Positions 7,816 to 15,679 of a stretch of DNA of 23,615 bases are shown one piece after another. The first letter of the stretch is position 1, and every line of letters starts with the position of its first letter. The position numbers and the translations under genes were made by a program. A model generated the notes under the pieces. That model was not told the DNA's origin and did no database searches. It worked only from the letters and a program-made list of their open reading frames with translations. Source of the stretch: Lachnospiraceae bacterium UBA2734 (lineage in GTDB: Bacteria; Bacillota; Clostridia; Lachnospirales; Lachnospiraceae); the NCBI GenBank assembly GCA_002353635.1, contig DEKA01000029.1:61111-84725 (forward strand), written 5' to 3'.

Positions 7816-8029
7816 GCAAAGGCACAGATGTGCCGCCGTTTCATCAAAAAGTCCCGCATCGATGGACTGCAGAGCTGTTCAGAGCAGTTCGGGATGGGTG
7901 ATGAATAAGATACATTAACAGTTAGCGGCATGGCGGCGCATAAAAGTGCACGGCCACGCCACCATACAGGTTCGAATGTGCACTGCCGCGGCAGAAAGCG
8001 TTCGGGCAGACTTCGAAAGGAGAATCAGC
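7816..8029 (+). other. Structured leader region of ptsH
   Basis: This 214-bp gap contains several dyads: GGCAC/GTGCC (7821-7834), TCCCG/CGGGA with inner ACTGC/GCAGT (7852-7894), GGCATGGC/GCCACGCC (7927-7960, one mismatch), two GTGCAC palindromes (7946-7951 and 7978-7983) and CTGCCGCGGCAG (7983-7994). I see no terminator T-run after the permease gene and no convincing promoter. It may hold a processing site or a regulatory leader. Confidence 0.4.
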
Positions 8030-8290
8030 ATGAAGGAATTTGAATACACAATCACAGATCCGGTAGGCATTCACGCACGCCCGGCAGGACTTCTTGTCAA
8101 AGAGGTAAAGGCACATGCGGACAAGGTTACGATCACAAACGCAGACGGCAAGTCCGCTGACGCGAAGAAGCTCCTGGCCCTTATGGGTCTTGGCATACGC
8201 AAGGGCGACACCATCAAGGTGACGGTAGAGGGCGACACAGAGGACGGCACGGCAGATGCTGTTCTTAAGTTCCTCCAGGAGAATCTCTGA
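8030..8290 (+). CDS. ptsH: Phosphocarrier protein HPr
   Basis: HPr carries phosphate from enzyme I to the PTS permeases. The 86-residue protein has the normal length and the active-site motif GIHARPA with His15. The region that in Bacillus HPr holds regulatory Ser46 reads DAKKLLALMGLGI here. Anchoring on the M-x-LGI motif places Lys47 at the Ser46 position, and no serine lies between residues 43 and 86. HPr kinase control through this site therefore looks impossible. The ATG at 8030 is set by AAAGGAG (about 8017-8023); an in-frame upstream GTG at 7946 lacks both a binding site and HPr similarity. ptsI follows 101 bp downstream, beyond a terminator. Confidence 0.95.
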   Translation: MKEFEYTITDPVGIHARPAGLLVKEVKAHADKVTITNADGKSADAKKLLALMGLGIRKGDTIKVTVEGDTEDGTADAVLKFLQENL

Positions 8291-8317
8291 TTCCGCCTCT
8301 CACTTCGGCGGTACAGC

Positions 8318-8355
8318 GTCCCGGGCAGCTCTAGGGTTGTCTGGGACCGTTTTTT
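8318..8355 (+). terminator. Terminator between ptsH and ptsI
   Basis: GTCCCGGGCA (8318-8327) pairs with TGTCTGGGAC (8338-8347), a 10-bp stem with two G-U pairs, followed by CCG and six T residues (8350-8355). It probably terminates part of the transcription so that HPr is made in excess of enzyme I. No separate ptsI promoter is evident in the remaining 36 bp. Confidence 0.7.
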
Positions 8356-8391
8356 CATGAGGCCGTCGGCTGGCGGCAGAAGGGGGCTGCT

Positions 8392-10059
8392 ATGCAGGTT
8401 GCAACCGGCATCAGTATTCTGAACGGTATTGCTATAGGCAAAATCCGTATTTTTAAGGCACCGGAATATAAGATCAGCGAGGAGCTGGTCGATGATCCGA
8501 TCCCTGAACTTAACAGGTTCGAGAAGGCCCGCCTGAAGGTGCAGGAGCAGCAGCACGTGCTGTATGAGAAGGCTGTGGCCTCCGCAGGCGAGGACAGCGC
8601 GGCCATCTTTGAGTTTCATGCCGATATGCTGGATGATGACGATCTTCTCGATGCAGTGAAGTCGATCATTGTCGATCAGAAGCACACGGCAGAATATGCA
8701 GCCAGGCAGGGATTCGGCAATATGGCGCAGATGTTCAAGGAAATGGACGATCCCTATTTTCAGGCGAGGAGCGCTGATGTGATCGACGTCGGCAATGCCG
8801 TTGTGGAATGTCTTCTTGGCATCGATACGACATCCCTGCAGGGGACGGAACCGTCCATACTGGTTGCGGAGGATCTGGCTCCTTCCCAGACGGTGAAGCT
8901 GGACAAGTCTCTTCTCCTCGGCATCATCACGAGAGAGGGGTCCTCCAACAGCCACACGGCGATTCTTGCGCGCAGCATGAACCTTCCCGCACTCATTCAG
9001 TGCAAGGGGATCGAAGACAACTGGGACGGCAAGCTGGCCATTCTTGACGGCTACAATTCCTGTGTGTATGTCGAGCCGACGCCGGACCTGCTCGCAAGCC
9101 TCACGGCGAAGCAGCAGGAAGACAGGAGGGCAGAGGCTCTTCTGCAGGAGCTCAAGGGCAAGAAGAACACAACTATCGACGGAAAGACGATTAAGGTCTA
9201 TGCCAACATCGGCGGACCCTCTGATGTTGGTGCTGTACAGGCAAACGACGCGGAGGGCGTAGGGCTTTTCCGCTCCGAGTTTGTGTACCTGAATTCCAGA
9301 GAGGACCCGACCGAGGAGGAGCAGTTCCAGGCTTATAAGAGAGTGCTGGAGACGCTCGCGCCCAAGCAGGTCATCATCCGCACGTGCGACATCGGCGCGG
9401 ACAAGACAATCGACTATATGCACCTCGACAAAGAGGCAAACCCTGCACTGGGCTTTCGCGCCGTCAGAATCTGCCTGTCGAGAAAGGATTTCTTCAAGAG
9501 GCAGCTCAGAGCGCTTCTGCGCGCCTCCGCCTACGGAAATCTCGGCATTATGTTCCCTATGATCATCAGCCTGCGCGAGGTGCGGGAGTGCAAGGAGATC
9601 CTCGCAGAGTGCAGGAGAGAGCTGGCCAATGAAGGCGTAAAGGTGAGCGACAGCATTCAAGTGGGCATAATGGTTGAGACGCCCGCTGCAGCACTGTGTG
9701 CGGACGAACTGGCCCAGGAGGTGGATTTCTTCTCCCTTGGAACAAATGACCTCACGCAGTACACACTCGCCATTGACAGGCAGAATGCCAGGCTCGAGCC
9801 GTTTCTGGATACGCACCATCCCGCCGTATTGCGCGAGATCCAGATGACGATTGAGGCAGGCCACAGACACGGCTGCTGGGTCGGCATCTGCGGTGAGCTG
9901 GGCGCAGATCCCACGCTGACGGAGACATTCCTTCGCATGGGCGTCGATGAGCTGTCCGTGAATGCGAAGTCTGTTCTGCCCCTTCGCAAGAAGATCAGGA
10001 GTATTGATCTGTCCAAGCCTGCCTCTGCAGATACGCAGAGCACAGCACCGAAAGCTTAA
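8392..10059 (+). CDS. ptsI: PTS enzyme I (PEP-protein phosphotransferase)
   Basis: Enzyme I takes phosphate from phosphoenolpyruvate and passes it to HPr, the first step of all PTS sugar uptake. The 555-residue protein is near the usual 570. The N-terminal HPr-binding and phosphohistidine domain contains GSSNSHTAILAR with His188. The C-terminal TIM-barrel PEP-binding domain shows EGVGLFRSEF, MVETPAAAL, SLGTNDLTQYT and the Cys-containing GICGELGAD near residue 500. AGAAGGGGG lies 5 bases before the ATG. A 19-residue Ser/Ala/Pro-rich tail ends the protein. It is cytoplasmic and pairs with the HPr gene just upstream. Confidence 0.96.
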   Translation: MQVATGISILNGIAIGKIRIFKAPEYKISEELVDDPIPELNRFEKARLKVQEQQHVLYEKAVASAGEDSAAIFEFHADMLDDDDLLDAVKSIIVDQKHTAEYAARQGFGNMAQMFKEMDDPYFQARSADVIDVGNAVVECLLGIDTTSLQGTEPSILVAEDLAPSQTVKLDKSLLLGIITREGSSNSHTAILARSMNLPALIQCKGIEDNWDGKLAILDGYNSCVYVEPTPDLLASLTAKQQEDRRAEALLQELKGKKNTTIDGKTIKVYANIGGPSDVGAVQANDAEGVGLFRSEFVYLNSREDPTEEEQFQAYKRVLETLAPKQVIIRTCDIGADKTIDYMHLDKEANPALGFRAVRICLSRKDFFKRQLRALLRASAYGNLGIMFPMIISLREVRECKEILAECRRELANEGVKVSDSIQVGIMVETPAAALCADELAQEVDFFSLGTNDLTQYTLAIDRQNARLEPFLDTHHPAVLREIQMTIEAGHRHGCWVGICGELGADPTLTETFLRMGVDELSVNAKSVLPLRKKIRSIDLSKPASADTQSTAPKA

Positions 10060-10120
10060 GTCTGTGTGCGCGGATACACAGACAGTATCCCGGTATCAGG
10101 CATATTGTTCCTGATAACAA

Positions 10121-10168
10121 AAGCGGCCTGCGCGGTAAAGAAGCAAATTCTTACTGCGCAGGCCGCTT
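10121..10168. terminator. Convergent terminator hairpin of ptsI and murG
   Basis: A 13-bp stem (AAGCGGCCTGCGC at 10121-10133 with its complement at 10156-10168) continues inward as an AT-rich stem. Read from the minus strand it is followed by TTTTGTT, which suits murG. On the plus strand there is no real T-run. Two smaller hairpins (10061-10082 and 10094-10116) precede it after the ptsI stop. Confidence 0.7.
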
Positions 10169-10181
10169 GCATGCATAGCCC

Positions 10182-10234
10182 TTGAACGCCTCCGTCAAAG
10201 AGAACCGAAGGTTCCCGGGATGGAGTGCTGAACA
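10182..10234. repeat. Shortened relative of the 1476-1627 element
   Basis: Positions 10200-10225 match 1494-1519 in 22 of 26 bases. The next bases, GTGCTGAACA, match the far right end of the long element (1618-1627). The left end (TTGAACGCC) also resembles that of the long element. It looks like the same element with about 100 bp of the interior missing. It lies in the gap between ptsI and murG. Confidence 0.5.
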
Positions 10235-10282
10235 GTTGCTCGCGGCTTCAGTCAAAGGAATGGACGCCGGCAGAGTCACTGC

Positions 10283-11356
10283 TCAATCAGAAGTCTGATT
10301 CCCTGTGTACCTGTTGATGAGATCCATGATGATGGCGGTAGAGCTGATCTGGCTGCTGGTGGACATGGCAGCAATGTACTTGTTCCGGTCTCTGTAGAGC
10401 TCGTGTACCTTGTCGACAAGGACATCCGGCAGGGCGTCGTCATCGACATAAATGCTGTAGCCGCGCTGCTCGAATGATCTTGCATTGAGTTTCTGGTCGC
10501 CGCGCCCTGTAGGAAGAGGCACAAGAATGTTGGGCTTTTTCAGAGCGAGCAGTTCACAGATGACATTGGCTCCCGCTCGGGAGACCACAATATCGGCCAT
10601 GGCATACAGATCCCCCAGCTCCTCGCCTATGTATTCGAACTGACGGTAGCCGGGAATGGTGAGCATGAGGTTGTCCACCTTATCTTTGCCGCAGATGTGA
10701 ACCACCTGAAAATCCTGCAGGAGCGCATGGATGTTGTCCCGCACGGTCTTGTTGATGGAGGCGGCACCAAGGCTTCCACCGATGACCATGAGGACGGGCT
10801 TATTGTCATCAAATCCGCAGAAGGAGAGACCGGCCCTGCGGCTGCCCCGCAGCAGCTCCCCTCGAATGGGCGTTCCAGTCAGCACAGCCTTGTCCGCTGG
10901 AAGATCCTTCACCGTTTCCGGAAAATTGCAGCAGATTTTCTTTGCAAAGGGTGCGCAGAGCCTGTTCGCAAGGCCCGGCGTCATATCCGATTCATGGCAG
11001 ATGCAGGGAATGCCGAGGAGAGAGGCCGCCTGTACGACGGGCACACTCACGTAGCCGCCCTTTGAGAAGACAACATCCGGGCGGAACTGCTTCAGAAAGC
11101 GGCGCGCCTGGAAAAAGCCCTTGACCACACGGAACGGATCCGAGAAATTCTTCGGGTCAAAATACCTTCTGAATTTGCCTGTCTCCACCGCTGTGTAGGG
11201 AATTCCGCACTCCTCCACCAGTTTCTTCTCAATTCCCGTGAAGGAACCTATATATTGGATCTCGTAGCCCGCCTCCTGAAGAGAGGGGACGAGGGCCAGA
11301 TTGGGCGTTACATGGCCGGCTGTTCCGCCGCCTGTGAGAACGATTTTTTTACTCAT
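10283..11356 (-). CDS. murG: UDP-GlcNAc : lipid I N-acetylglucosaminyltransferase
   Basis: MurG adds GlcNAc to lipid I to make lipid II at the inner face of the membrane during peptidoglycan synthesis. The 357-residue product fits the family. The N-terminal glycine-rich GGGTAGHVTPN (9-19) begins the first Rossmann domain. HESDMTPGLANR lies in the middle. The C-terminal domain shows GGSLGA, SRAGANVICELLAL and a DQKLNA segment for nucleotide-sugar binding. The ATG at 11356 is preferred to an in-frame start at 11431 because homology begins there and an AAAGG lies upstream; the spacing (12) is long. It is transcribed divergently from pgi and is not in a division/cell-wall cluster here. Confidence 0.92.
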   Translation of the reverse strand: MSKKIVLTGGGTAGHVTPNLALVPSLQEAGYEIQYIGSFTGIEKKLVEECGIPYTAVETGKFRRYFDPKNFSDPFRVVKGFFQARRFLKQFRPDVVFSKGGYVSVPVVQAASLLGIPCICHESDMTPGLANRLCAPFAKKICCNFPETVKDLPADKAVLTGTPIRGELLRGSRRAGLSFCGFDDNKPVLMVIGGSLGAASINKTVRDNIHALLQDFQVVHICGKDKVDNLMLTIPGYRQFEYIGEELGDLYAMADIVVSRAGANVICELLALKKPNILVPLPTGRGDQKLNARSFEQRGYSIYVDDDALPDVLVDKVHELYRDRNKYIAAMSTSSQISSTAIIMDLINRYTGNQTSD

Positions 11357-11499
11357 ATCAGAATTGTGCCTTTCTCTGCTGCATATTGAATGCAGCAGAT
11401 ACAGATTTGTGGCAGCTCCACCATTATACATCTCTGAAGCAGATCCGCGAAGGCGGTTTTGCCTGTAACCGCTGAAAATAACTGCCGTTTGTCGGGAGA

Positions 11500-11517
11500 T
11501 TGTTGTATTTCTAACAA
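11500..11517. promoter_or_regulatory. Rex-like dyad upstream of pgi
   Basis: TTGTTGTATTTCTAACAA has 5-bp perfect arms, 6 bp with the flanking A and T. It resembles the NADH-sensing Rex operator (TTGTTAA, four any, TTAACAA) with about three departures. A weak promoter reading is TTGTAT (11503-11508), 17 bases, TAAACT (11526-11531), in which case the dyad would overlap the -35. It lies in the divergent murG/pgi gap. Assignment to Rex is tentative. Confidence 0.35.
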
Positions 11518-11602
11518 TGTGCTGATAAACTTTAACTGCGTGCAGACGCCGCAGCAGGCGGTGCTGCCATAAGGCGCAGGCTATCGGAGGAGGTTTGATG
11601 CA

Positions 11603-12955
11603 ATGGCAAAAGTGACATTTGATTATTCCAAAGCAAAGAAGTTCGTCCGCGATGAAGAAGTCGCGAACATGAAGAACCAGATTCTGGAGGCGAGAAAGGT
11701 TCTGCTATCCGGCGACGGTGCAGGCAGTGATTTCCTTGGATGGGTCGATCTGCCGGTCAACTATGACCGCGAGGAGTTTGACAGGATCAAGAAGGCAGCA
11801 GAGAAGATCAAGTCGGATTCCGATGTTCTCCTTGTCCTTGGCATCGGTGGCTCTTATCTCGGCGCAAGGGCAGCCATCAACTTCCTCCGCCACAATTTCT
11901 ACAATACAGTTTCCAAGGAGATCAGAAAGACCCCTGAGATCTACTTCGCCGGCAACTCCCTGAGCGGCACATATCTGGCCAATCTTGTGGATGTGATCGG
12001 CGACCGTGACTTCTCCATCAATGTCATTTCCAAGTCCGGCACAACGACAGAGACGTCCGTCGCCTTCCGCCTCTTCCGCGAGATGGCAGAGAAGAAGTAC
12101 GGAAGAGAGGGCGCCGCAAAGAGAATCTATGCGACAACAGACAGAGCTAAGGGAGCCCTGAAGACGCTTGCAGACACGGAAGGATATGAGACCTTCGTCA
12201 TTCCGGATGATGTCGGCGGCCGTTTCTCTGTTCTGACTGCAGTAGGTCTTCTTCCGATTGCCGTCTCCGGCGCAGACATCGATGCGCTGATGAAGGGCGC
12301 CGAGGAGGGAAGAGCCGCTGCGATCGGCTGTGATTACGAGACTAATGACGCGCTGCAGTACGCTGCGCTCCGCAATATTTTCCTTAGAAAAGGCAAGAGC
12401 GTGGAGATTCTGGCCAACTATGAGCCGTCTCTGCACTACACGGCAGAGTGGTGGAAGCAGCTTTTCGGTGAGTCCGAGGGCAAGGACCAGAGAGGTCTCT
12501 TCCCTGCATCTGTGGATCTCACGACGGATCTGCACTCCATGGGCCAGTTCATTCAGGACGGCTCCCGCGTGATGTTCGAGACTGTTCTTGATGTGGAGAA
12601 GCCGAGACAGGATGTGACGATCGGAGAAGACGCGGAGAATCTCGACGGACTGAACTTCCTTGCCGGAAAGACCATGAATTTTGCGGACAAGGCAGCGATG
12701 AACGGCACAATTCTCGCGCACACAGACGGAAATGTGCCGAACCTTCTTGTGAAGATTCCGGAGCAGACTGAGGAGTATCTTGGACAGCTCTTCTACTTCT
12801 TCGAATTTGCCTGCGGCGTATCCGGCTATGTACTGGGCGTCAACCCGTTCAACCAGCCCGGCGTTGAGTCCTATAAGAAGAACATGTTCGCTCTTCTGGG
12901 CAAGCCCGGCTATGAGGATAAGACCGCTGAGCTCCTTGCAAGACTGAACGGATAA
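11603..12955 (+). CDS. pgi: Glucose-6-phosphate isomerase
   Basis: The cytoplasmic enzyme interconverts glucose-6-phosphate and fructose-6-phosphate. The 450-residue protein is the short Gram-positive form. The SIS fold is marked by LGIGGSYLGARA (79-90) and the sugar-phosphate loop SKSGTTTET (143-151). Catalytic Glu290 lies in GESEGK and His311 in LHSMGQ. The C-terminal NPFNQPGVESYKKNM carries the conserved lysine. GGAGGAGG (11587-11593) with 9-base spacing selects the ATG at 11603. It would feed glucose-6-phosphate from PTS uptake into the aldolase step encoded at 428. A terminator hairpin follows the stop. Confidence 0.97.
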   Translation: MAKVTFDYSKAKKFVRDEEVANMKNQILEARKVLLSGDGAGSDFLGWVDLPVNYDREEFDRIKKAAEKIKSDSDVLLVLGIGGSYLGARAAINFLRHNFYNTVSKEIRKTPEIYFAGNSLSGTYLANLVDVIGDRDFSINVISKSGTTTETSVAFRLFREMAEKKYGREGAAKRIYATTDRAKGALKTLADTEGYETFVIPDDVGGRFSVLTAVGLLPIAVSGADIDALMKGAEEGRAAAIGCDYETNDALQYAALRNIFLRKGKSVEILANYEPSLHYTAEWWKQLFGESEGKDQRGLFPASVDLTTDLHSMGQFIQDGSRVMFETVLDVEKPRQDVTIGEDAENLDGLNFLAGKTMNFADKAAMNGTILAHTDGNVPNLLVKIPEQTEEYLGQLFYFFEFACGVSGYVLGVNPFNQPGVESYKKNMFALLGKPGYEDKTAELLARLNG

Positions 12956-12987
12956 GACAAGAGCAGAATTATTGTCTGTGAATGGAT

Positions 12988-13035
12988 GGCACCGGATGCC
13001 CTCTTTAGTGGTTGAGAGGGTACCGGTGCCTTTCC
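12988..13035 (+). terminator. Probable terminator after pgi
   Basis: GGCACCGG (12988-12995) pairs with CCGGTGCC (13023-13030). An inner CCCTCT/AGAGGG stem lies across a small internal loop. The tail is TTTCC, a short T-run, so termination may be partial and some transcription may continue into the YfiH gene 25 bp later. Confidence 0.6.
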
Positions 13036-13059
13036 AATTGATAAGTACAGGGAAGCACA

Positions 13060-13965
13060 ATGGAAAAGATTTGGGATGGAAAGATCGCGCGCAGATCAAT
13101 CGACGGCAGGCCGGCTGAGGAGCCCGGCAATGTGCAGCTGGTGCATTACTGCAATGAGGACGGCTCTGATCTGCCCGTGTTGGAGTTTCCGCTGCTGCAG
13201 CGCACTGACATCGTGCGGCATTTTTTTACAACGAGACTGGGCGGCGTATCGGAGGGCATTTACAGCTCAATGAACCTCTCCTGGACGAGAGGAGACGATC
13301 CGGAACGCGTAAAAACCAACTTCGGGAGAGTGGCGCGCGCACTGGGCATTCAACCAAAGGACATAGTCCTGACATACCAGGTGCACGGCACAAAGGTGAT
13401 TCGCGTTGGAAGGGAAGACGCCGGCAAGGGTGTTACAAGGAAGCGGGACTGGAACGATGTGGACGGCCTTGTGACGAACGAGCCCGGACTGGCTCTTGGT
13501 ACGTTCTTTGCGGACTGCGTGCCGATCATGTTCGTCGATCCTGTGCACCGCGCTATCGGCTCGTGCCATTCCGGCTGGCGGGGAACGGCCGCCGGCATCG
13601 GCCGGGTAGTGCTGGAAAAGATGCATGCGGAGTTCGGCACGGATCCCGGGGATGTTCTCTGCGTCGTCGGCCCGTCCATCTGTCAGCAGCACTATGAAGT
13701 GAGCGAGGACGTGGCCGGTGTTTTCCGGGACCAATACAAAGGGAGGGAGTCTCTCGTCCTCACGCCTGAGGAGAACGGACACTCCCTCCTGAATCTCTGG
13801 CAGGCCTGCCGCCTGACGCTCCTGGATGCCGGTGTTCTGCCGGAACACATCAGTGTGACCGACATCTGCACGGCCTGCAATCCGGAGCTGCTCTTTTCCC
13901 ACAGGGTTTCCAAGGGGCAGCACGGCAATTTTGCCGGCTTCATTGTTTTACTCCCAAAGAATTGA
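13060..13965 (+). CDS. YfiH/YlmD laccase-domain protein (purine nucleoside phosphorylase family)
   Basis: The 301-residue protein belongs to the DUF152/YfiH family, long called polyphenol oxidase. Members have been shown to act on purine nucleosides, with adenosine phosphorylase and deaminase activity. The metal-site residues are visible: His109 in YQVHG, Cys153 in FFADCVP and His170 in CHSGWRG. VGPSICQQHYEV and DICTACNPELLFSHR are further family signatures. About 40 N-terminal residues lie before the conserved fold. The ATG is served by AGGGAAG. It follows pgi after 104 bp and ends in a shared terminator with the convergent flavodiiron gene. The cellular role is not settled; the family call is firm. 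Confidence 0.88.
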   Translation: MEKIWDGKIARRSIDGRPAEEPGNVQLVHYCNEDGSDLPVLEFPLLQRTDIVRHFFTTRLGGVSEGIYSSMNLSWTRGDDPERVKTNFGRVARALGIQPKDIVLTYQVHGTKVIRVGREDAGKGVTRKRDWNDVDGLVTNEPGLALGTFFADCVPIMFVDPVHRAIGSCHSGWRGTAAGIGRVVLEKMHAEFGTDPGDVLCVVGPSICQQHYEVSEDVAGVFRDQYKGRESLVLTPEENGHSLLNLWQACRLTLLDAGVLPEHISVTDICTACNPELLFSHRVSKGQHGNFAGFIVLLPKN

Positions 13966-14034
13966 AGAAGGCAGGCTGCAGGAACGGTCTGCGCAGACAG
14001 ATCACATCATGCAGTATCATACACAGCAGACAGA

Positions 14035-14074
14035 AAAAGCTGCAGCGGACAGTTATGTATCCGCTGCAGCTTTT
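14035..14074. terminator. Bidirectional terminator between yfiH and the flavodiiron gene
   Basis: A 15-bp perfect stem (14035-14049 with 14060-14074) around a 10-nt loop has A-rich and T-rich ends. It gives a T5 tail on the minus strand and T4 on the plus strand. It serves both convergent genes. Confidence 0.9.
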
Positions 14075-14109
14075 CCTGTTTATTTTCAACAGATTTCGAA
14101 AGACGAAAG

Positions 14110-15306
14110 TCAGGCATCGACAACTGCCTGTGCGAAGGCGTCCAGCTTCTCCTCATCGCCGGCGTGCAGTGCGCTCTTGATGCTGAGAATATCCGGAAGT
14201 ACTGTGCAGTTCTTAAAGGCCTCGATCTTCGCCTTCATGAGTCTGCCGGCAGCAGGTGCCCAGGTGCCGTTCTCTGCAAGGGCGAATGTCCTGTTCTGCA
14301 CCTGAAGCGCGCCGCAGTCCTCAAGGAAGGCGGACATCTTCGGATAGAGACCTCCGTTGTAGGTGGCAGATGCAAGAACGATCTTTCCGCAGTGCCATAC
14401 CTCGGAAATGAGGTAGGAGACATCTGTCTTGCTGACGTCATAGACATGCACGTGCCGCCCGCTCTTCTCCTGGATCTTTGCAGCAATGGCCTGCGCGGCA
14501 CTTGCGGTGTGTCCGTAGAGACTTGCGTAAACGACGAGAATGTCGTCAGAGTCAGGCGTGTAAGTACTCCACTTCTGGTAATATCCGATAAAAGAAGAGA
14601 TATCTTTTCTCCATACGGGCCCGTGGAGAGGGAGAATGCGCTCGATATCGAGTGCTGCGGCCTTCTTCAGAACATTGGCAGTCTGCATGCCGAACTTGCC
14701 GACAATGTTCGCATAATATCTTCTGGCCTCATCGAGGTACTGATGTTCAAAATCGCACTCATCCGCAAAGATGGAGCCCTGAAGGGCGCCGAATGTGCCA
14801 AAGGCATCGGCTGAGAAGAGTGCCTTTGTGCAGCTGTCATAGGCGAAGAGAACTTCCGGCCAGTGCACCATAGGCGCGGCGATAAAGGTGAATTTGTGAC
14901 GGCCGCTCTCCAGTACATCGCCTTCCTTTACAATCTTCTTCTGCACACTGTCAAGCGCGGGGAAGAACTGGGAGATGAAGCGGAATGTCTGTGCGCTGCC
15001 GACGAGCGTCACTTCAGGATAGAGCTGAACGACCGTCTGCAGAAGAGCGCAGTGGTCAGGCTCCATGTGAAGGACAACGAGATAGTCGGGGCGGCGCTCA
15101 CCGAGTACAGCCTGCAGATTCTCGAGATACTGATCCGCGATGCTGATGTCGGCTGTGTCAAAGAGAACAGTCTTTTCATCCAGCACAGCGTAACTGTTGT
15201 AGGAGATGCCGCCCGGGAGCGGAAACAGATTTTCAAAGAGGGCAAGACGCCGGTCACTCCCTCCGATCCAGAATGTATCTTCTGCTGCCTGCTGATAGTT
15301 GACCAT
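14110..15306 (-). CDS. fprA: Flavodiiron protein (FprA-type, class A)
   Basis: Flavodiiron proteins reduce oxygen to water, or nitric oxide to nitrous oxide, and protect anaerobes. The 398-residue product has the two-domain class A layout. The N-terminal beta-lactamase-like diiron domain has ligands His80, Glu82, Asp84 and His85 (HMEPDH), His148, Asp167 and His228. The C-terminal flavodoxin domain (from about residue 255) has the FMN phosphate loop SLYGHTASA (262-270). All diiron ligands are present. No rubredoxin or flavin-reductase domain is fused, so an external electron donor is needed; none is encoded nearby. AAGGAGG (15317-15323 on the plus map) sets the ATG. It is transcribed alone, divergent from pyk. 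Confidence 0.93.
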   Translation of the reverse strand: MVNYQQAAEDTFWIGGSDRRLALFENLFPLPGGISYNSYAVLDEKTVLFDTADISIADQYLENLQAVLGERRPDYLVVLHMEPDHCALLQTVVQLYPEVTLVGSAQTFRFISQFFPALDSVQKKIVKEGDVLESGRHKFTFIAAPMVHWPEVLFAYDSCTKALFSADAFGTFGALQGSIFADECDFEHQYLDEARRYYANIVGKFGMQTANVLKKAAALDIERILPLHGPVWRKDISSFIGYYQKWSTYTPDSDDILVVYASLYGHTASAAQAIAAKIQEKSGRHVHVYDVSKTDVSYLISEVWHCGKIVLASATYNGGLYPKMSAFLEDCGALQVQNRTFALAENGTWAPAAGRLMKAKIEAFKNCTVLPDILSIKSALHAGDEEKLDAFAQAVVDA

Positions 15307-15385
15307 ATGTAAGAAACCTCCTTATAAGATAATCGTATCTGTCCGGCGCCTGTTCTGCCTTTCTTCAATGTCATGCCATATCACT

Positions 15386-15414
15386 GTTATACCGTATCAC
15401 CGGAAAGGTGCCGA
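15386..15414 (-). promoter_or_regulatory. Possible promoter of the flavodiiron gene
   Basis: On the minus strand, TCGGCA (15409-15414) and TATAAC (15386-15391) are 17 bases apart, matching consensus at 4/6 and 5/6. The leader would be about 70 nt. I see no clear operator. The rest of the 373-bp gap up to pyk (15415-15580) shows nothing recognisable. Confidence 0.4.
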
Positions 15415-15583
15415 ACAGATGCCATCCTTTATGCGATGAAGTTCAGCCGCAGACAGTATAGCAAAAATCACCGGCATGCGCACTCATGGCCGATGCGCAG
15501 TTTGCCCGAAAATTTTCCTTTCTCCGCTGATGTCTCTCCTGCACATCTTTCCATCATCTGTGAGAACTGAAAATCGGGATGGG

Positions 15584-15612
15584 ATGCCAAACAGGTACGG
15601 TTTTGGTATAAT
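15584..15612 (+). promoter_or_regulatory. Extended -10 promoter of pyk
   Basis: A perfect TATAAT (15607-15612) is preceded by TGG, making an extended -10. ATGCCA (15584-15589, 4/6) sits 17 bases upstream. Transcription would start near 15619, with a leader of about 60 nt, and may drive the whole run to rsmI. Confidence 0.8.
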
Positions 15613-15679
15613 ACAGGCGGTACACAGGGAAATGAAAATAATACAGGCGTAGTACGAATAAAGTGAGGAAGATACGCAA

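Noticed and set aside
8071..9870. 599-codon open frame on the minus strand opposite ptsH/ptsI
   Set aside because: It lies wholly opposite two unmistakable PTS genes, shows no recognisable motif, and reflects the scarcity of codons in the sense frame that would place stops opposite.
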